A stretch of DNA of 64,000 nucleotides from Drechslerella dactyloides (GCA_020064725.1 JAGTWJ010000019.1:1736001-1800000); one strand, 5' to 3'. Counted from the stretch's first letter, positions 1-12,754 are shown. Program-made: numbers and translations. Notes: generated by a model not told the origin, from the sequence alone.

Positions 1-84
1 CTTCTCGACAGTCCGAAGTGCATCGCCGGTCGCCTTGGTGTGATAGGTCTTTTGGACCTTTTCTGCGGTCTGCGCCGACGCCAT
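1..84 (-). CDS. 5' end of a protein-coding gene, cut by the window edge
   Basis: On the minus strand an ATG at 84-82 opens a frame that runs to base 1 without a stop (28 codons). It begins MASAQTAEKV and continues QKTYHTKATG. The hydrophilic start, with no signal peptide or membrane segment, fits a cytosolic protein. It vaguely recalls the N-terminal lead of some fungal omega-like glutathione S-transferases, but 28 residues are too few to name it. The gene reads leftward out of the window, so its promoter would lie in the adjoining intergenic DNA. Confidence 0.5.
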   Translation of the reverse strand, partial: MASAQTAEKVQKTYHTKATGDALRTVEK

Positions 85-3000
85 GACTAGGTAGCTGTTT
101 CAGGTGTGATTACGTCGCTGCTGCTGTGGGGGAACTCGTCAACTCTCGTCGGGAGAAATTTCCAAGACGCGCGCAGTCGCGTCCCTGGAGACAAGCAGCC
201 TGCTCAATGCTGCGATTAATTCCGCAAGGTGTGGAGACCAGACCTGGAGGGCTGAAGGCAACTCTGGCGATGAAGTTTGGGTCAATTTAGGCGGGGTTGT
301 AAATATAGCGCAGAAGGTTGGGAGTTGTCCACCCAGCAGCACCACCAATGCTGCGATCGTGCTTCGTGATGAGGTCATCCTATGCAACCGGGCCCCACAA
401 CTGACCATCTACAAGAACTTCCGACTCATGGTGCAAACTCGCGACTCCAGCCACACTACGCCCGTCCGCTATCTACTACGGCGGATCTTTCCGTTGAGGA
501 CAGCTAGCTTCGAGCTATACGTTCTGCACCCAGCTTGCGCTTGACATCCAAACTCCACAAAGGGTCCACGTCCCAGTCGGCTGGGCTATAGCAATAGCGC
601 CGGGGACCAGCCAGCTCTGGCCATCTGGCCGAAGCGACACCATTGACTTGAGAATGCCCACAAAGCATCCCATTGACGATCCGTGGAGCGCATCAGCTTC
701 GGCTATATCAAGTATAAGGAGTGGGTAACTGTCAATGCTACCTAGGTACTTGCTTCAGCTCGTTCAAGCTCCGCTCTGCAGTTGCTATTCCATGGGCTCC
801 AGCTTGCGAGTGCGAAGCGAGTACGCGACGGGTCGACTATCGCTAGCAAACTCCTTCCTAGAGCGGCTGCTTCGTCGATTAACAGCGTAGGTCCGGCCGG
901 CTCAGTGCAACCGCGACTAGGGAGCTCGAAACCTTCCGCGCGCGCGGCGGTTGCCCGAGTTGACCAAGGCAAGTTGTACTGCAAGTGCGTATCCATCCAA
1001 ATCTTGATCTTGGTCCGGATACCCAAAATTAACATACGGTATGTGGGGAACACCAGCCCGAGCTAAGAATCGAATCGAACCTAGCTGAATCTTGTCTCAG
1101 GGTCTCCGCATAGTGGCCTCGGGGACGCTGACCATTCGAGTGGGCTCCCTGCAGGCATACCTGCATACTTGTACACGTCCCTACATGCTTGAACATACGT
1201 ACGTACGACGCACAGACTACAGGCAGGTCGACACGTTGGTGTGCACGTGCATGTGTGCTGCAATGCACCGTCGCTCACTCTGTGTGACCACGCAAGACCT
1301 GCCCTCTGGAGCTATGATCGACCATCCCTCGAGCTCGCGATTCATCCGAATTCACGAGTGGCCTACTATTCTTTTATGCATGCATAACACTTTTCTATCG
1401 CCAAGATCGCGATATATGGTATAGCTTGCCCTAATATATCATCGATTCGAGATGCTCGCCGTGGGGAGCGACGAGACCGCGCACGTAACGGCGAAGGACA
1501 GGTAGCATACAACCCATGTATGCAATTGGTCTATATGACATCCAGCGAGCGGTAATTAATAAATGGAGTGCATCGACACGATATATCTGCCTGCGATATT
1601 GCCAGCAAGGAGGCAAGCAGGAAAGCAGGTAATTGCCTCACACCTGCTGCTGCTGGAGGCGGCCCAATGTGGTATCTCCAGTAGGCAGGATCCAGTGCCT
1701 ATCAGTGGTGCCGCGATGTCCTGCGGGTTGATAATATCAAATCGCCTGCACTAGCGATCACGAAACACTGGCAATATAAGGCAGCTGCTTGATAATCCGG
1801 CAGTGAAGGCAGGCAACGTCGTACTGAAACCAAGCCGGAAAGCCAAGCATCTTCACTCCTGGCAGGGGTTAACCGCGGGGATTAATATAATACGGATCGT
1901 AACACTAATACGACGTGGGTTCAACGCCGGGGCTATAGTGCTGGGGTCCCGGAGGCATCCAGCGCGGCCCTACGGCGTACGGATCTCTTATCACTGACCG
2001 TATTCTCGTTACCAGACTTCCTTCCTGGGGTCGAGATATAGCAAACCCCTATTACTTGTGATTCCAGGCCTCTTCGTCCTTGATGCCTGCTGTAATCATC
2101 AGTTAATCGCGAACGCCCCGGGCTAATTTGTGCATGTGGGAGCACCTTCGAGAGCACTAGGAACCAAGATCATTCCGGCCGTTTCAAGATCTGGAGGCTA
2201 CAGAATCTAATCGCAAGCGAAACCGTTGCAATTCGATTCGAAACGTGCCACGCGGGATCACGTCCGTGGCGTGCGAGTGTACAAACTCGTCAATTCGGCC
2301 GCGGCATACACCGTGGCCTCTAATCACGCAAGATGGCATTGATACTATCCAGTCTCGGCGACATTGAATAGTATCGACATTCTCTCGAGATCGATAGAGT
2401 AACGCGGCCGCATCGTCTCTAAACACACTAGCCGAACGCATGCATGTCTACAGCAGCTAAAATTAGACAAGCGACGCTCGCAAATGCACTCAACACCGTC
2501 CGCCCGGCCGTCTGTCAATTGATCAACTGCAGCTGCGACAGCGACGACGAATGATCGTGACGGAATAGGAAAATGTCTGCGGATACCTAGAGCTAGGTAA
2601 ACAATAATGACAGCGCTGCAGGCTCCTAATCACGCTGCATGCACGCCGGCCGGAGATATTCAGATGCGCTATACGCTATGCGCAGACCTGACTAAGAGGA
2701 CGTATGTGAAACCGGCTCCCATCCCGGCGCGGAACCGGAATCGCGTGAATTCTATCACGAGCCATCCCAGTTTCACGATGTCTTGCGATTTCATCGGCGA
2801 GATAGTCGTATGTTTGAGGGTCTATTTTGATCTAACGGCGATAGAATGCTGCATATGTCCAGCTGGGCCAGCCAATTGTCATGGCTGTGTATGCATGCAT
2901 TCCTTTGGACGCCGTAGTATCGCGGCCTGGTTGAATTATCGTGTGATATCATGGTTTCAAACTCTAATCACAGTCGTGGAGTCCGTGCCTTGCTTTCCGC

Positions 3001-5163
3001 AGGGTGAGAACCTGATATCCCAGTTGAGATGTCCGAGAAGGAGACGAATCGCAGCTTGCAATCGGAGCCAGAACCGGATTGAGAAACCGGGCATAACGAA
3101 TCGCAGGGTGTCGACATGTGGGGGCACCCAACTATTAATTACTTTACCAAGGTATTGATCAAGATGTTAATCTCAGTTTCTTCGGATCTTCATTTGGTGT
3201 GCATGCTGCATGATTATAATTGACCGCAGACACGTCCTAGCTTTTTTTTTATGCATACTTTGCATTATATAGGATACGTGTGTAATTCCGCAGACTGCAG
3301 CGCCGGTAGGCCGTCAGTTTCAGCCGGATATCATATCATCGATTGATAATAGGAGCAATTCAAATTCCGACTTGCCTGGTGCATGCAGGAACTGCAGCAT
3401 TAATCTAGACCTCCCCCCCAGCCTCGCCAGTACTGCAGTTCGCAAACCTGCTTTACGAAAAGAATGCATGCACGATAGACTTTTCGTTCGTTCATTCGCG
3501 AGGCCGACCGTTGGAGGCGCAGGCCTGGCCATGCCTGCCGCGGCGCCGTTTTAACATAACATTCCAAACTATCGTGGCGACCTGGGACTAAGACTGATCT
3601 GGTAAGTTTCTCAGCAATCTGCACCGAACCGGTATCTTCGCATCATCGATTGGGAAGCAGGGCAACCGGTGAGAATTAAATTCAAGAATGAAGCCCTTGG
3701 TTTCCGGATTCGTCAGTAGTAATTAAAAAATCATTCAACCGAATTGAATTGCAATAGCCGACGACGCGACGAGGCCAGGAGAGACAGAATATCTTAGGAT
3801 GTATGTACGACGCGAGGGTCTTAGCTTTTCCATTCGCCGTCGCTTGAGAGACCGGAAAACCAGAAACTCCACCCATTCGGATTCCGCCCTGCGTCTTCCA
3901 GATTTAGAAACCCGCAAGTGCAGAGCAACCGAGCGAGGGAGCGAGCGAGGCATCCAGAACACTTACCACTGTGACCCCACTCTCACGTCCCTCGACCGAC
4001 CTCTCGAGCTCCCATGTCCGAGGAACAGTGCCATTCCTCACCCTCACACGTCGCTGCGGCAGGGTCAAGGCAGGCCAGGGCACCTCACTTGCACGGCAGG
4101 GGGGCGGCGCAGAAAGGGCCCTGACTGCCCTGAACGGTTTCAGCGGGGTGCTTGGAACGTTCTAGCGTGCTTCGTTGCATGCATTCCAGGCCCGGTTGGC
4201 GATGTATTGATCCCCGAGCAGCGGAATATTGCCATCGTGCCAGTAACGAAGGCCCGCCGAGCTGGCCGCGAGATTGCCAGCGCCAAACGAGGCCCTTCAA
4301 TTCACCCATTGGCCGCGTGTATGGTATCGGAATCTGCGCCGTGGGTGCGCCTCCGTTGCTGGTCGCTTGCCTTAAGTGCGCATACCAGCGAGCTACTATA
4401 GTCAAGGGCCCGAGGGAGGATTTAGAAACCGAACTGCAGGAATTAAAGGTTGGATGCAGCAATCAATAATTAAAAATAATAAGTCAGTGTATGAATTTTT
4501 TTGTGATAAGTTAATGAAGGTTCCGAACTTGGAGCAAGCAGTGAAAAGCGCAGCAAGCCACCTTGCATTCATTCATTCCAGTTTTCGTTAATGTTAATGT
4601 TAATTCATTCGGTTCATTCAATCCACCCTTTAGCTTCCGGGGCCGGACGACGCAATCTGCGACGCCTTGCTTTGTTTCGAAGGCACACCACTCTTTTGCG
4701 GTGCTAGCGCTAGTGTTTGGGTGGTTATATCAACCCGTTCGAGCGAGAGAGGGAGGGCTGTGTCTGTCACAGAATATTTTTTTTCTATTCGCTCACGAGT
4801 GAAGACCAAGACGAGGTTTCGAAGGATATATAAAATCGTATCAGACACCCCCCGTCGGATTTGTGGGCCCAGCATCATATCACCAGCACACCAGCACACC
4901 GCAACAGCACAGTTCATTCGAATAACATTCGCATCGATCGTTCCCTCTTTAGAACTACAGTTTAATTTAATTTGGTCTTTCGTTTATAAAGGAGAGTGCT
5001 TTGAAAGTCACTTCGACACAGGAATCCACTAGAATATAATATACCCTACGCATCGCATCGTCAACCGGCTTTGACACCCAATACACACATTCGCTAGTTC
5101 ACGAAACACAAACGCCGGCAACGCAAAAACTCCAACAAAACCGCCTTCGTCGCACATTCGTTC
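85..5163. other. 5-kb intergenic stretch without a supported gene
   Basis: Open frames here (the longest 183 and 200 codons, at 2607-3158 and 3799-4401) have random-looking composition, no recognisable domain, and overlap competing frames on the other strand. The stretch has six copies of the palindrome TGCATGCA (1377, 2636, 2892, 3380, 3465, 4176). The last 300 bases probably hold the promoter and CA-rich leader of the gene at 5164. No tRNA, rRNA or transposon signature was seen. Confidence 0.6.
4827..4835 (+). promoter_or_regulatory. candidate TATA box (TATATAAAA)
   Basis: A good match to the TATA consensus lies about 330 bases upstream of the ATG at 5164. It is followed by a CA/CT-rich leader that would make a typical fungal 5' UTR. 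Position and sequence are the only evidence. Confidence 0.35.
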
Positions 5164-5955
5164 ATGTTCAACATGCCTTTCGCTCTCCACACCTTCCTCG
5201 CCCCGCGCAAGCCGGAATACTTCCCGCCGCTGCCAGGCCTGCCGACGCCCACCAGCGCGCACGCCCCGGTCTCGCTTTTCGACGACCTGGGTCTGGAGGA
5301 TGACATCATCTTCGATGAAGTCTTCCTGGACATCATGGGCCTGAACGAGCCCATGGCCTCCCCGATCGTGCCCCGCCACTCGTCGAGCCTCAGCGCGACG
5401 GAGCCGCCCACGAACGTCCCACGCAATGACTCGATCGTAGCCCCGCTGCTCGTCGCGGCGGCCTCGCGGAACGAATCGATCGTGGCGCCGCTGCTCGCGA
5501 CGAGAATCCGACGTAAGGCCTCGCTTGCCAACTTCTTCGCCAACCCGACCGCCTCGTTCGACAGCCTGAGCAAGAGCATGGATAAGATCCGGCAGCCGCG
5601 GTCAAAGTCCATCTCGGGGCCCAGCGCGTACTACCGCCAGAACAAGACCGCCGACATGCTGAAGCCTCTCCCGCTGCTGCCCGATACGCCTACGATCTCG
5701 GAGGCGATGAGCCTAGCGATCAACACGACGGGCTCGGCGCCGAGTTCCGCGTCGAGTGCGACCTCGAGTGCGACTTCGTCGTCCGGGTCGCCGCCGCCGA
5801 GTTTTGGGAATTACTCGCTGCGACGCAAGATGTCCACACCGAACTTCAACCGGTTCTTCAACATCAACTTTTCGGGGACGAGCAACCTGCCGATTCCGCC
5901 GTCGCCGACCTCGCCGACCTCACCGCGAGAGCTACGCGGGCCGGCAAGTCTCTAA
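5164..5955 (+). CDS. conserved-looking Ser/Pro-rich hypothetical protein, single exon
   Basis: An intronless frame of 263 codons with strong coding bias (third positions mostly G/C). The first ATG is at 5164, and a second in-frame Met follows three residues later. The N-terminal half has short acidic and hydrophobic stretches (DDLGLEDDIIFDEVFLDIMG). A near-repeat follows around residues 83-112, in which the block N-D/E-SIVAPLL occurs twice. The C-terminal half is rich in Ser, Thr and Pro with basic patches (RRKAS, SLRRKMS) that look like kinase targets. There is no signal peptide, membrane segment or catalytic motif. It is probably a largely disordered regulatory or scaffold protein. I do not recognise the family. 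It converges with the trpD-type gene downstream. Confidence 0.75.
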   Translation: MFNMPFALHTFLAPRKPEYFPPLPGLPTPTSAHAPVSLFDDLGLEDDIIFDEVFLDIMGLNEPMASPIVPRHSSSLSATEPPTNVPRNDSIVAPLLVAAASRNESIVAPLLATRIRRKASLANFFANPTASFDSLSKSMDKIRQPRSKSISGPSAYYRQNKTADMLKPLPLLPDTPTISEAMSLAINTTGSAPSSASSATSSATSSSGSPPPSFGNYSLRRKMSTPNFNRFFNINFSGTSNLPIPPSPTSPTSPRELRGPASL

Positions 5956-6934
5956 GGGTCGGCTCCGTGGTCGACTATTATTACCCCTCTCTTTATCATT
6001 CAGAGTTCACCCACTGTCCTTAAAAGTCTACATTAATCGACGATCGGTTGTAAATACCTGGAACCGATCCCTCCACTCTCCTTCAAGTCTCTTTGTACTA
6101 CGCGGTAAAAAGTTTCATTCAGCATGATATGAAAGCGGTGTTGGTTATATTATCATTTGCATCTGTTTGCATTGCATTTATAATGCCTTTTCTTTCAATC
6201 GTCGTCCTTGACATTGGTGTATAGACATTCCTTTCTATTGTAATATTCACACTACTTTCTCTATATCATTCATTATATATCGTTTTAATCGGCGCGAGCA
6301 TCTATCATTTGACGTTTTGGTTATTGAATTTTGATCTTCGGGTCTGGCAGAAAATGCATGAAGGTGGTGGTCGGGTTCGGTTTGCATTGTCTTTGGTTTT
6401 GGTCATCTTTTCACATAATCACTCTCCTTTGCATTTGCATGCATGGTTGGTTTGGATTTTGTATATGTATCTATAACTGTAGTGTTCTTGGACTGGCAGT
6501 GGCTGATAGTGTCGCCAGTGACGACGATGAAATATATCAAAAAATCTCCAATTTCGATACATTTGAGCCGTGCCTGCATCGTAAACTGCATCTTGGATAG
6601 GAATTGCATATAAAGCGAAGATGACAACGAGAAACAAAGAGCTGCAGCGCTGGTGTATGTACGTAGTGCAAACCTCGGTTTACATATTAAGGCCAAGTGT
6701 GAAAGAAAATACCAAGGAGTATAGTAATACAGAGTAAGAAATCCACATGGTCTAGGTTAAAGTCAAATCCCCTCCCTCAACAACGACGACGGGACATCAA
6801 TCCACATCCACATCCACATCTTCCATTCCAGCCTCCTCTGCTCGCCCGTTTGCTTTGCATCTATATACTGGAGGTCGCTCAGGTGCTATTATTGACATCC
6901 AGCATGCATCTGCCGCATGTTTGCATAGGCAAAC
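5956..6934. other. convergent intergenic region (3' UTRs)
   Basis: AT-rich DNA between two converging genes, so both 3' UTRs probably lie here. It has one TGCATGCA at 6436 and no supported ORF. Confidence 0.6.
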
Positions 6935-8232
6935 TCAAGCAAGGCTTCTCGCCGCCTCGCACCCCGCGAGATACCCCTCCCATTGCTTAAGCGCCCCCTT
7001 CTTCGATATGCTCTCCTTCACCACCAGATCCACGCCCTCCTTCCAATCGTCCACCACACCGGAAACCACCAATAGCGCGGCCGTATTCATCAGACAATAA
7101 TCCATTATCGGATTGCCAACGGGCACCTCGCCCTTCAATATCGCCTTTACAATCTCCGCGTTCTCATTCGGCGTCCGGCTCTTACATTCATCCAGCGGAT
7201 GCACGCCCAGCCCGAAATCACTCGGGTGAAGCTCCATCTCGACAATGCTCGCCTGCGTTCCCGCTGGCGAACCCTTCGCGGCGGACACCAGCCGCCAGCA
7301 GAACGTGCGCCCCACGGGTGAGATCTCGTCGAGTCCCGCGCCGACGTCTCCGCAGACGACCATCCCCTTCTGACAGCCCATCATCTGCAGCACCTCCGCG
7401 AATACCTTGCCCAGCTGCCGGTTCTTTACGCCGAGCAGCCGCGCCTCGATGTCGTCGCCGATAGGGTGGGATAGCGGGCCGATGACGTTGAAAATGGTGG
7501 AGAAGCCGAGTTCCTTGCGCAGACCCGCGAGCGGGCCGAGTGCCGGGTGGTAGTTTTGCGCGAACAGGAAGGCGAGGTTGCTGTGCTGCGCGAGGATCGT
7601 GGCAACGCTGGCCGGCGGGACCTGGAGGACGTGCGGTCCGCCGGCGAGGGCCGAGATCATGTCTGAGGAGCCGGAGAGGGATGTTGCGGCGCGGTTGCCA
7701 TGTTTCGTGACGAGGAGGAACGGCGAGGCGAGGAGGGCGGAGGTCGTCGAAACGTTGAATGTATTGTGGCCGTCGCCGCCTGTGCCTACAATGTCGACCT
7801 GAATGGAAGGCAATTGAGTCAGTCGGTCCGTCAATTTTGGTGTAACCGGCGTCCCTTGCTGGTGACACAAGGCGGACGCGGAGCAGCGAGGAAAGGGAAG
7901 AAGCAGCTTACGAATCCGCCGTGATAATTGTGCCGCTTCAGCTGAGCTTTCTTCGCCGCGAGGGCGGTGTCTCCGGCGTCAATGGGCACTTTGATGCCGA
8001 CGTCGCGCATGACCTTGACGACGGCGCCGACAAGCTGCGAGTTGCAGTACAGGTTTGAGAAGGTCAACGCGGTGAGCAGGGCGGCCGTCTGCGTGGCCGG
8101 CACTGCATTCTGGTTGAGAATGGCGGCGAAGGCAGCCTGGACGTCGGCGATGAGGGTTTCGGAGGGAGTATCGTTGGCTGACTCGTGGTGCTTCGCAATG
8201 AGCTTGAGGAGCGGAGTTATGGAGACGGACAT
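6935..8232 (-). CDS. TRP4: anthranilate phosphoribosyltransferase (tryptophan biosynthesis)
   Basis: Transfers the phosphoribosyl group of PRPP to anthranilate, the second step from chorismate to tryptophan, in the cytosol. Two exons: 8232-7912 and 7798-6935. The 113-nt phase-0 intron has a GTAAGC donor, and the joined product is 394 aa. The PRPP-binding glycine loop GTGGDG is at about residues 112-117, followed by NTFN. The substrate-binding KHGNR lies at 139-143, followed by a GSSD turn. The N-terminal helical domain carries the usual LTAL region. The start was set at the Met of MSVSITPLL; an upstream in-frame Met at 8340 would add 36 poorly conserved-looking residues. As in yeast TRP4, the enzyme is a stand-alone protein. 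It is divergent from TIM44 across 827 bases. Confidence 0.95.
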
Positions 8233-9059
8233 CTTGCCGACGTCGTTGAAGCTGAAGCACCAGCTGGACGATATCGATACGCAATGGACGTCGCTCGGAG
8301 CGTGACTGCAGTGCAATGACGAGGAGAATGGAGATGGCAATGGTCAGTGGTTGAGATGAAGGCTACACGACCAGCATTGTCATCCTCGCGCTTTATGCAT
8401 TATGACTCCACGCTGGCCTCGTTCCTCCAGCTATTGGCGATATCGGTCGTGGTTTGATTCGATTCCGGCGGCGCAGGCATTTAGGCGGGCCAGGCACCAA
8501 AGTTTATCGCCTGGCAATTGACCGCAAGCTGCGGCCGACTTGGACCGCAGGAGCGCCTGTCCGATGGCTATTGTGAGCATCTCCATTGTCGAGTGCAATA
8601 TAATATCATCATCATCCGACATCCTCTGCACACCCTGCACTTATATAATTTTTGTATCGCGGCCCGAAGGTGCGAAAATGCGGCGGTGACGTCCGGCTGC
8701 AGCGGGCAGCGGCCGCGGCCTTGCTTTTTATTGGCGGGGCGGCCGGCCCTTCTCAAAACTTTTATTCCTCTCCCTCGACTGCAAACCCTGCCGGACCCGA
8801 TAAGTCAACCTCACCGGCGACACTCGACGGCACTCGCGACAGAGCTCAACGGAGCGGACGAGTTCCTCGCAGCGTGCATTTCTGCCGTACCGGTCAAATA
8901 TCTACGGTCCACACGCCGGCCGTTGCGTCCGATATTCACTTCTGCGAAAAACTCTGCGGTCCCCGGTATCACGAGTTCTTCAGACGGAGGACTGCATATC
9001 CCTCTCGCCGGCCGCTTCTAAACGTCAACTCAGCTCTCCGGGAAAGCTATCTGGCTGCG
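8233..9059. other. divergent promoter region between TRP4 and TIM44
   Basis: This 827-base stretch should hold the promoters and leaders of both divergent genes. The TIM44 reading frame stays open upstream of its chosen ATG (back to 8652), but that part is Arg/Pro-rich without a mitochondrial presequence, so I treat it as untranslated. Confidence 0.6.
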
Positions 9060-10739
9060 ATGCGACTGTTCGCGAGGTCGGTCAGCCGTGTCCAGCGGCT
9101 GGCCGGGCCCACCGTCACTTCCTCCCTCGTGCGCCAGCGCTGCACCCTCCGTCCGATACATGTCCGTGCCATCTCCAGCATACTCTCCAAGCAACCGCTG
9201 CAGGGGTCTCCGTACCTCAATCAGTCCTTCCCGCTCGTCGCCTTCCGTGGCTTCCACGCCTCGACTTTTCTGAGATTATCCGACGCCGGCAGCAAGAAGC
9301 CGGAGGACCAGGCAAAACAGTCGAGCTCCAAGCCGGGCGATGACGGACAGTCCGGCAAGTCGGATGAAGCTGAAGGCGAGGGGAAAGACAAAGAGAAGGA
9401 GAAGGAGAAGGAGAAGGAAAAAGAAGAACCACCACCGCCGCCACCGCATGGTGACAAATCGCCCTTCACGGTCTTCATGGACACCCTGCGCAGCGAGTTC
9501 CAAAAGTCCAAGGAGTGGAACGAGTCCACGAAGGCCATCGCCGACCAAGCACAGTCATTTACTGAGTCTGATGCCGTCCGGCGTGCTAGAGAAGCCTACG
9601 AGAAAACTTCAAATGTCGCCGGTGCAGCGACGTCCGCCACGGGAGAGACGCTCAAGAAGGCCGCCGGCGCCATCGGAAAGGGTGCCCAGTGGACCTGGGA
9701 GACGCCCGTGATGAAGGCAGGCAGAGATGCCGTCAAGGCTACCGGCCATGGTGTTGAGAAGATCACCCGGCCGATACGGGAGACGGAGACGTACAAGACC
9801 GTGAAGGGGAACGTGCAGGAGGTCATTGATGACGGCAGCAGCAGTCGGTACGGCGGCTACGTGGAGAAGGAGGAGCGCAAGCGGCAGAGGGAGCTGCGAG
9901 AAGCGAAGAAGGGCCCCAAGAAAAACTCCGAGCCGATGGTCGAGGATCCAAAGTAAGTCATCGTCCAATATTCTCCACACTGGCGACGAGACGGATGCTA
10001 ACGGGCACAGTGCGGGCACGAACGTGACGCTCCACAAGGATGCCGCGTGGAAAGAGTCCTGGCGAGAGTTCCGAGACAGCAGCAAGGTCATGCAGTCCCT
10101 CTTCAGCCTGCGCAAGCAGTACGACGAGTCTGAGAACCCCTTCATCTCGACCACTCGCAACATCGCAGACCGCGTCGCCGGCTTCTTCGCCGAGAACGAG
10201 ACCGCGCAGGTGATCAAGAAGTTCAAGGAGATGGACCCCTCCTTCCAGCTGGAGCCGTTCCTGCGGGAGCTGCGCGAGTGGATCCTGCCCGAGGTTCTCG
10301 ACGCATACGTTAAAGGCGACATCGAGGTCCTGCAGCAGTGGCTGTCCGCGGCGCAGTTCTCCGTGTACTCGGCGCTCGCGGCCCAGTACAAGACGGCGGG
10401 GCTCAAGTCCGACGGCCGCGTGCTGGATATCCGTAATGTAGACATCCTGACCGCGAAGCTCCTGGAGCCCGGCGAGATACCCGTGTTCATCGTCACCTGC
10501 CGGGCGCAAGAGGTGCATGTGTACAGGGACGTCAAGACGAACAACCTGGCGGCGGGGATGGAGGACCGCGTACAGCAGGTGACGTACGCAATCGGCATGA
10601 CGAGGAACCTCGAGGATATCGCCAACCCCGAGACGGGCGGGTGGCGCCTGATCGAACTTCAGTAAGTCTGGTAACCTCGATGACAATACATTCTGAGTGC
10701 TAACGGAGCTGCAGGAAATCCGGACGAGATTACATCTAA
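9060..10739 (+). CDS. TIM44: mitochondrial inner-membrane translocase subunit Tim44
   Basis: Tim44 docks the mtHsp70 import motor on the TIM23 channel at the matrix face of the inner membrane. Three exons: 9060-9952, 10011-10661 and a 25-nt last exon 10715-10739 encoding the end KSGRDYI; introns are 58 and 53 nt. The product is 522 aa. The Met at 9060 begins a classic matrix-targeting presequence, rich in Arg and Ser and lacking acidic residues. A low-complexity Lys-Glu run and a proline run follow at about residues 109-130, encoded by GAGAAG repeats. Next comes the helical motor-binding region (KSPFTVFMDTLRSEFQKS). The C-terminal Tim44-like domain (about 370-507) contains the typical EMDPSFQLEPFLRELREWIL stretch. 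Length is normal to slightly long for the family. It is followed in the same direction by the SGT2-like gene. Confidence 0.95.
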
Positions 10740-11448
10740 TCCCGTGGAATATTTTGCATACAACCATCGTGCTCTTCTGCTGGACCGTTGCATCTGCAAA
10801 CTGTACATGTACATATATATTGGCTCGATTGTCTGGGATCCTGGCGGCGTTCTGTCCACCTTCTCACCACTCTTTGCTCTACCCATTGGCGACCTTTCAC
10901 TTCGTGTATACTCATCTAGGTATCTTCTTCCCCTGCCCCCCTTCCTCTTTGTCACGACCTGTATATGAGATCATAGCCCCCAGAAACTCTGACGATGTTC
11001 CTTTCATTTCTCTTCGCACTGGGAGACACTGTACACTACCACCAAAAGCTCTTGTAAATCTGTACATACACCCATCCACAGCTGTAATTATCTACAGCGT
11101 CCACCGCATCTAATGATAAGTATCTACGGCATCCGCTGTATCTAATAAAGTACTCGACGACGAGGAAAAGCGCTCGTGCGTTGCCACGTTGAACGGGTTT
11201 GCCGTGGAACCAGCTCGAAACACCATTCGCCAGGCCCGGGATACGTACTCCCTCGCTCGCCTGCTAGCTCTGCTCCAGCTCAGGACCCACTTTAATTCTC
11301 TCCTGAGCCGTACATCCTCCATCCTTCCATCCTTCTCCGCTCCTTCTCCCATCGCCACAGTTCCTGGCTGCTGCTCCCCAGTGCATCGACCGCTTCTACA
11401 TTCGTCCGCATCGATTATCCTTCCCCGGCTAGCTCCGCCACCGCAATA
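10740..11448. other. intergenic region between TIM44 and the SGT2-like gene
   Basis: Presumably the TIM44 3' UTR, then the promoter and CT-rich leader of the next gene. Open frames on both strands look random. Confidence 0.55.
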
Positions 11449-12754
11449 ATGGTAAGTTCTCAAGCTTTTGTTATCGGAAAAAACTCTCCCCGCTTCGGGA
11501 ACACCACCAACGCTGACTGCGGGGCTGTCTCGCCCGCCGCCGTCCCCCCTCATAGACCACCGAAACCAAGAAACGGCTGGCGTTAGCCATCCTCGACTTT
11601 CTGCAGAACTCCGTCGCCGATGGCACCATCCCCGCGGACGAAAAGGACTCAGTCGAGGCAGCGCAGGACCTCATCGCCGTCGCGTTCGGTGTCAAAATGG
11701 ACGACAAAGAAGCCATGAGAGAAGCCCTCGGCGGGCAGTCTCTCCTCAAGATCTACGAGGTCTTCGAAAAGATGAAGGCGAAGGGCCCGCCGCCCTCCAC
11801 CCACCCCGCTGCTGCCAACAACAAGTCCTCCCCAGCTGCATCTGCCGCCTCCCCGGCCGCCCCGTCGACAGAAGACAAGGCGCTGGCCGAGACGCTCAAG
11901 GGCCGCGGAAACGCCGCCATGGCGCAGAAGAAGTACCTCGAAGCCATCGACCTGTACACCCAGGCCCTCAAGCTGGTGCCAGGTAACCCGATCTATCTCT
12001 CCAACCGTGCAGCCGCATACTCGGCCTCCTCGCAGCACGAGAAGGCGCGCGACGACGCCCAGGCGGCGGTCGATGCGGACCCGGCGTACTCTAAGGGCTG
12101 GAGCCGGCTCGGCCTCGCCAAGTTCGCGCTGGGCGATGCGAAGGGCGCCATGATCGCGTACGAGAAGGGCATTCAGGCGGAAGGTAAGGGCGGCAGCGAG
12201 GCGATGCGGAAAGGCTACGAGACCGCGAAGCGGCGCGTCGAGGAAGACGAGAACACGCCCGTCAGCCCGCCACCTGAGGAGCCGTTGAGCGGTACCGGCA
12301 GCCCGTTCGGTGGGATGCCCGGCGGCCCTGGTGGTATGCCGGATCTAGGCGCCCTGGCGGGCATGCTCGGTGGTGGTGGCGGGCCCGGCGGCGGGATGGA
12401 CTTTGGCAGTCTTATGAGCAACCCGATGTTCGCGCAGATGGCACAGAGCCTGATGTCCAACCCGGCGCTCATGTCGAGCTTGATGAACAACCCCAAGTAA
12501 GTGTGTCGGTTCCGGTGTTGTAGGTCCTCTGCTAACGGTATCGTAGGATCAAGGATATGATGAGCGGTGCCGGCGGTGGTGGCATGCCCGATATTGGCGC
12601 GCTGATGTCCGACCCGTCCATTGCAGAGCTGTAAGTCGTCTTCAAGGCTGTCTGTCCGTCTGTATGAAAGAGGCCCCACTAACAGCATTGCAGGGCGAAG
12701 AATTTCATGCCCCCCGGTCCCGGCGGCGCTGGCGGCCCGAGCGCTAAGAAGTAG
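11449..12754 (+). CDS. SGT2: small glutamine-rich TPR co-chaperone (SGT2/SGTA type)
   Basis: SGT2/SGTA proteins hand tail-anchored proteins to the Get4/Get5-Get3 (TRC) pathway and bind Hsp70/Hsp90 through TPRs, in the cytosol. Four exons: 11449-11451 (only the ATG), 11556-12496, 12547-12630 and 12694-12754; introns of 104, 50 and 63 nt; 362 aa. The N-terminal dimerisation domain (about 2-65) has the typical helix with FLQNSV and YEVFEKM. Three TPRs cover about 109-210, including the motif KGRGNAAMAQKKYLEAIDLY. A Gly/Met/Pro-rich tail with repeated NP-M and SLMSNP blocks ends in KNFMPP. The start exon is set by frame: after the intron the reading TTETKKRLALAILDF continues directly, and no other upstream Met fits. 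Confidence in the family is high, somewhat lower for each small exon. Confidence 0.92.

Noticed and set aside
2607..3158. 183-codon open frame on the plus strand
   Set aside because: No domain, random composition (many Cys, Arg and Ser), and no codon bias like that of the real genes.
3799..4401. 200-codon open frame on the plus strand
   Set aside because: Random composition, overlapped by other open frames on both strands; no recognisable motif.
9609..10625. 338-codon open frame on the minus strand
   Set aside because: Mirror of TIM44 exons; the plus strand gives a clear Tim44 protein, and this frame arises from its G/C-rich third positions.
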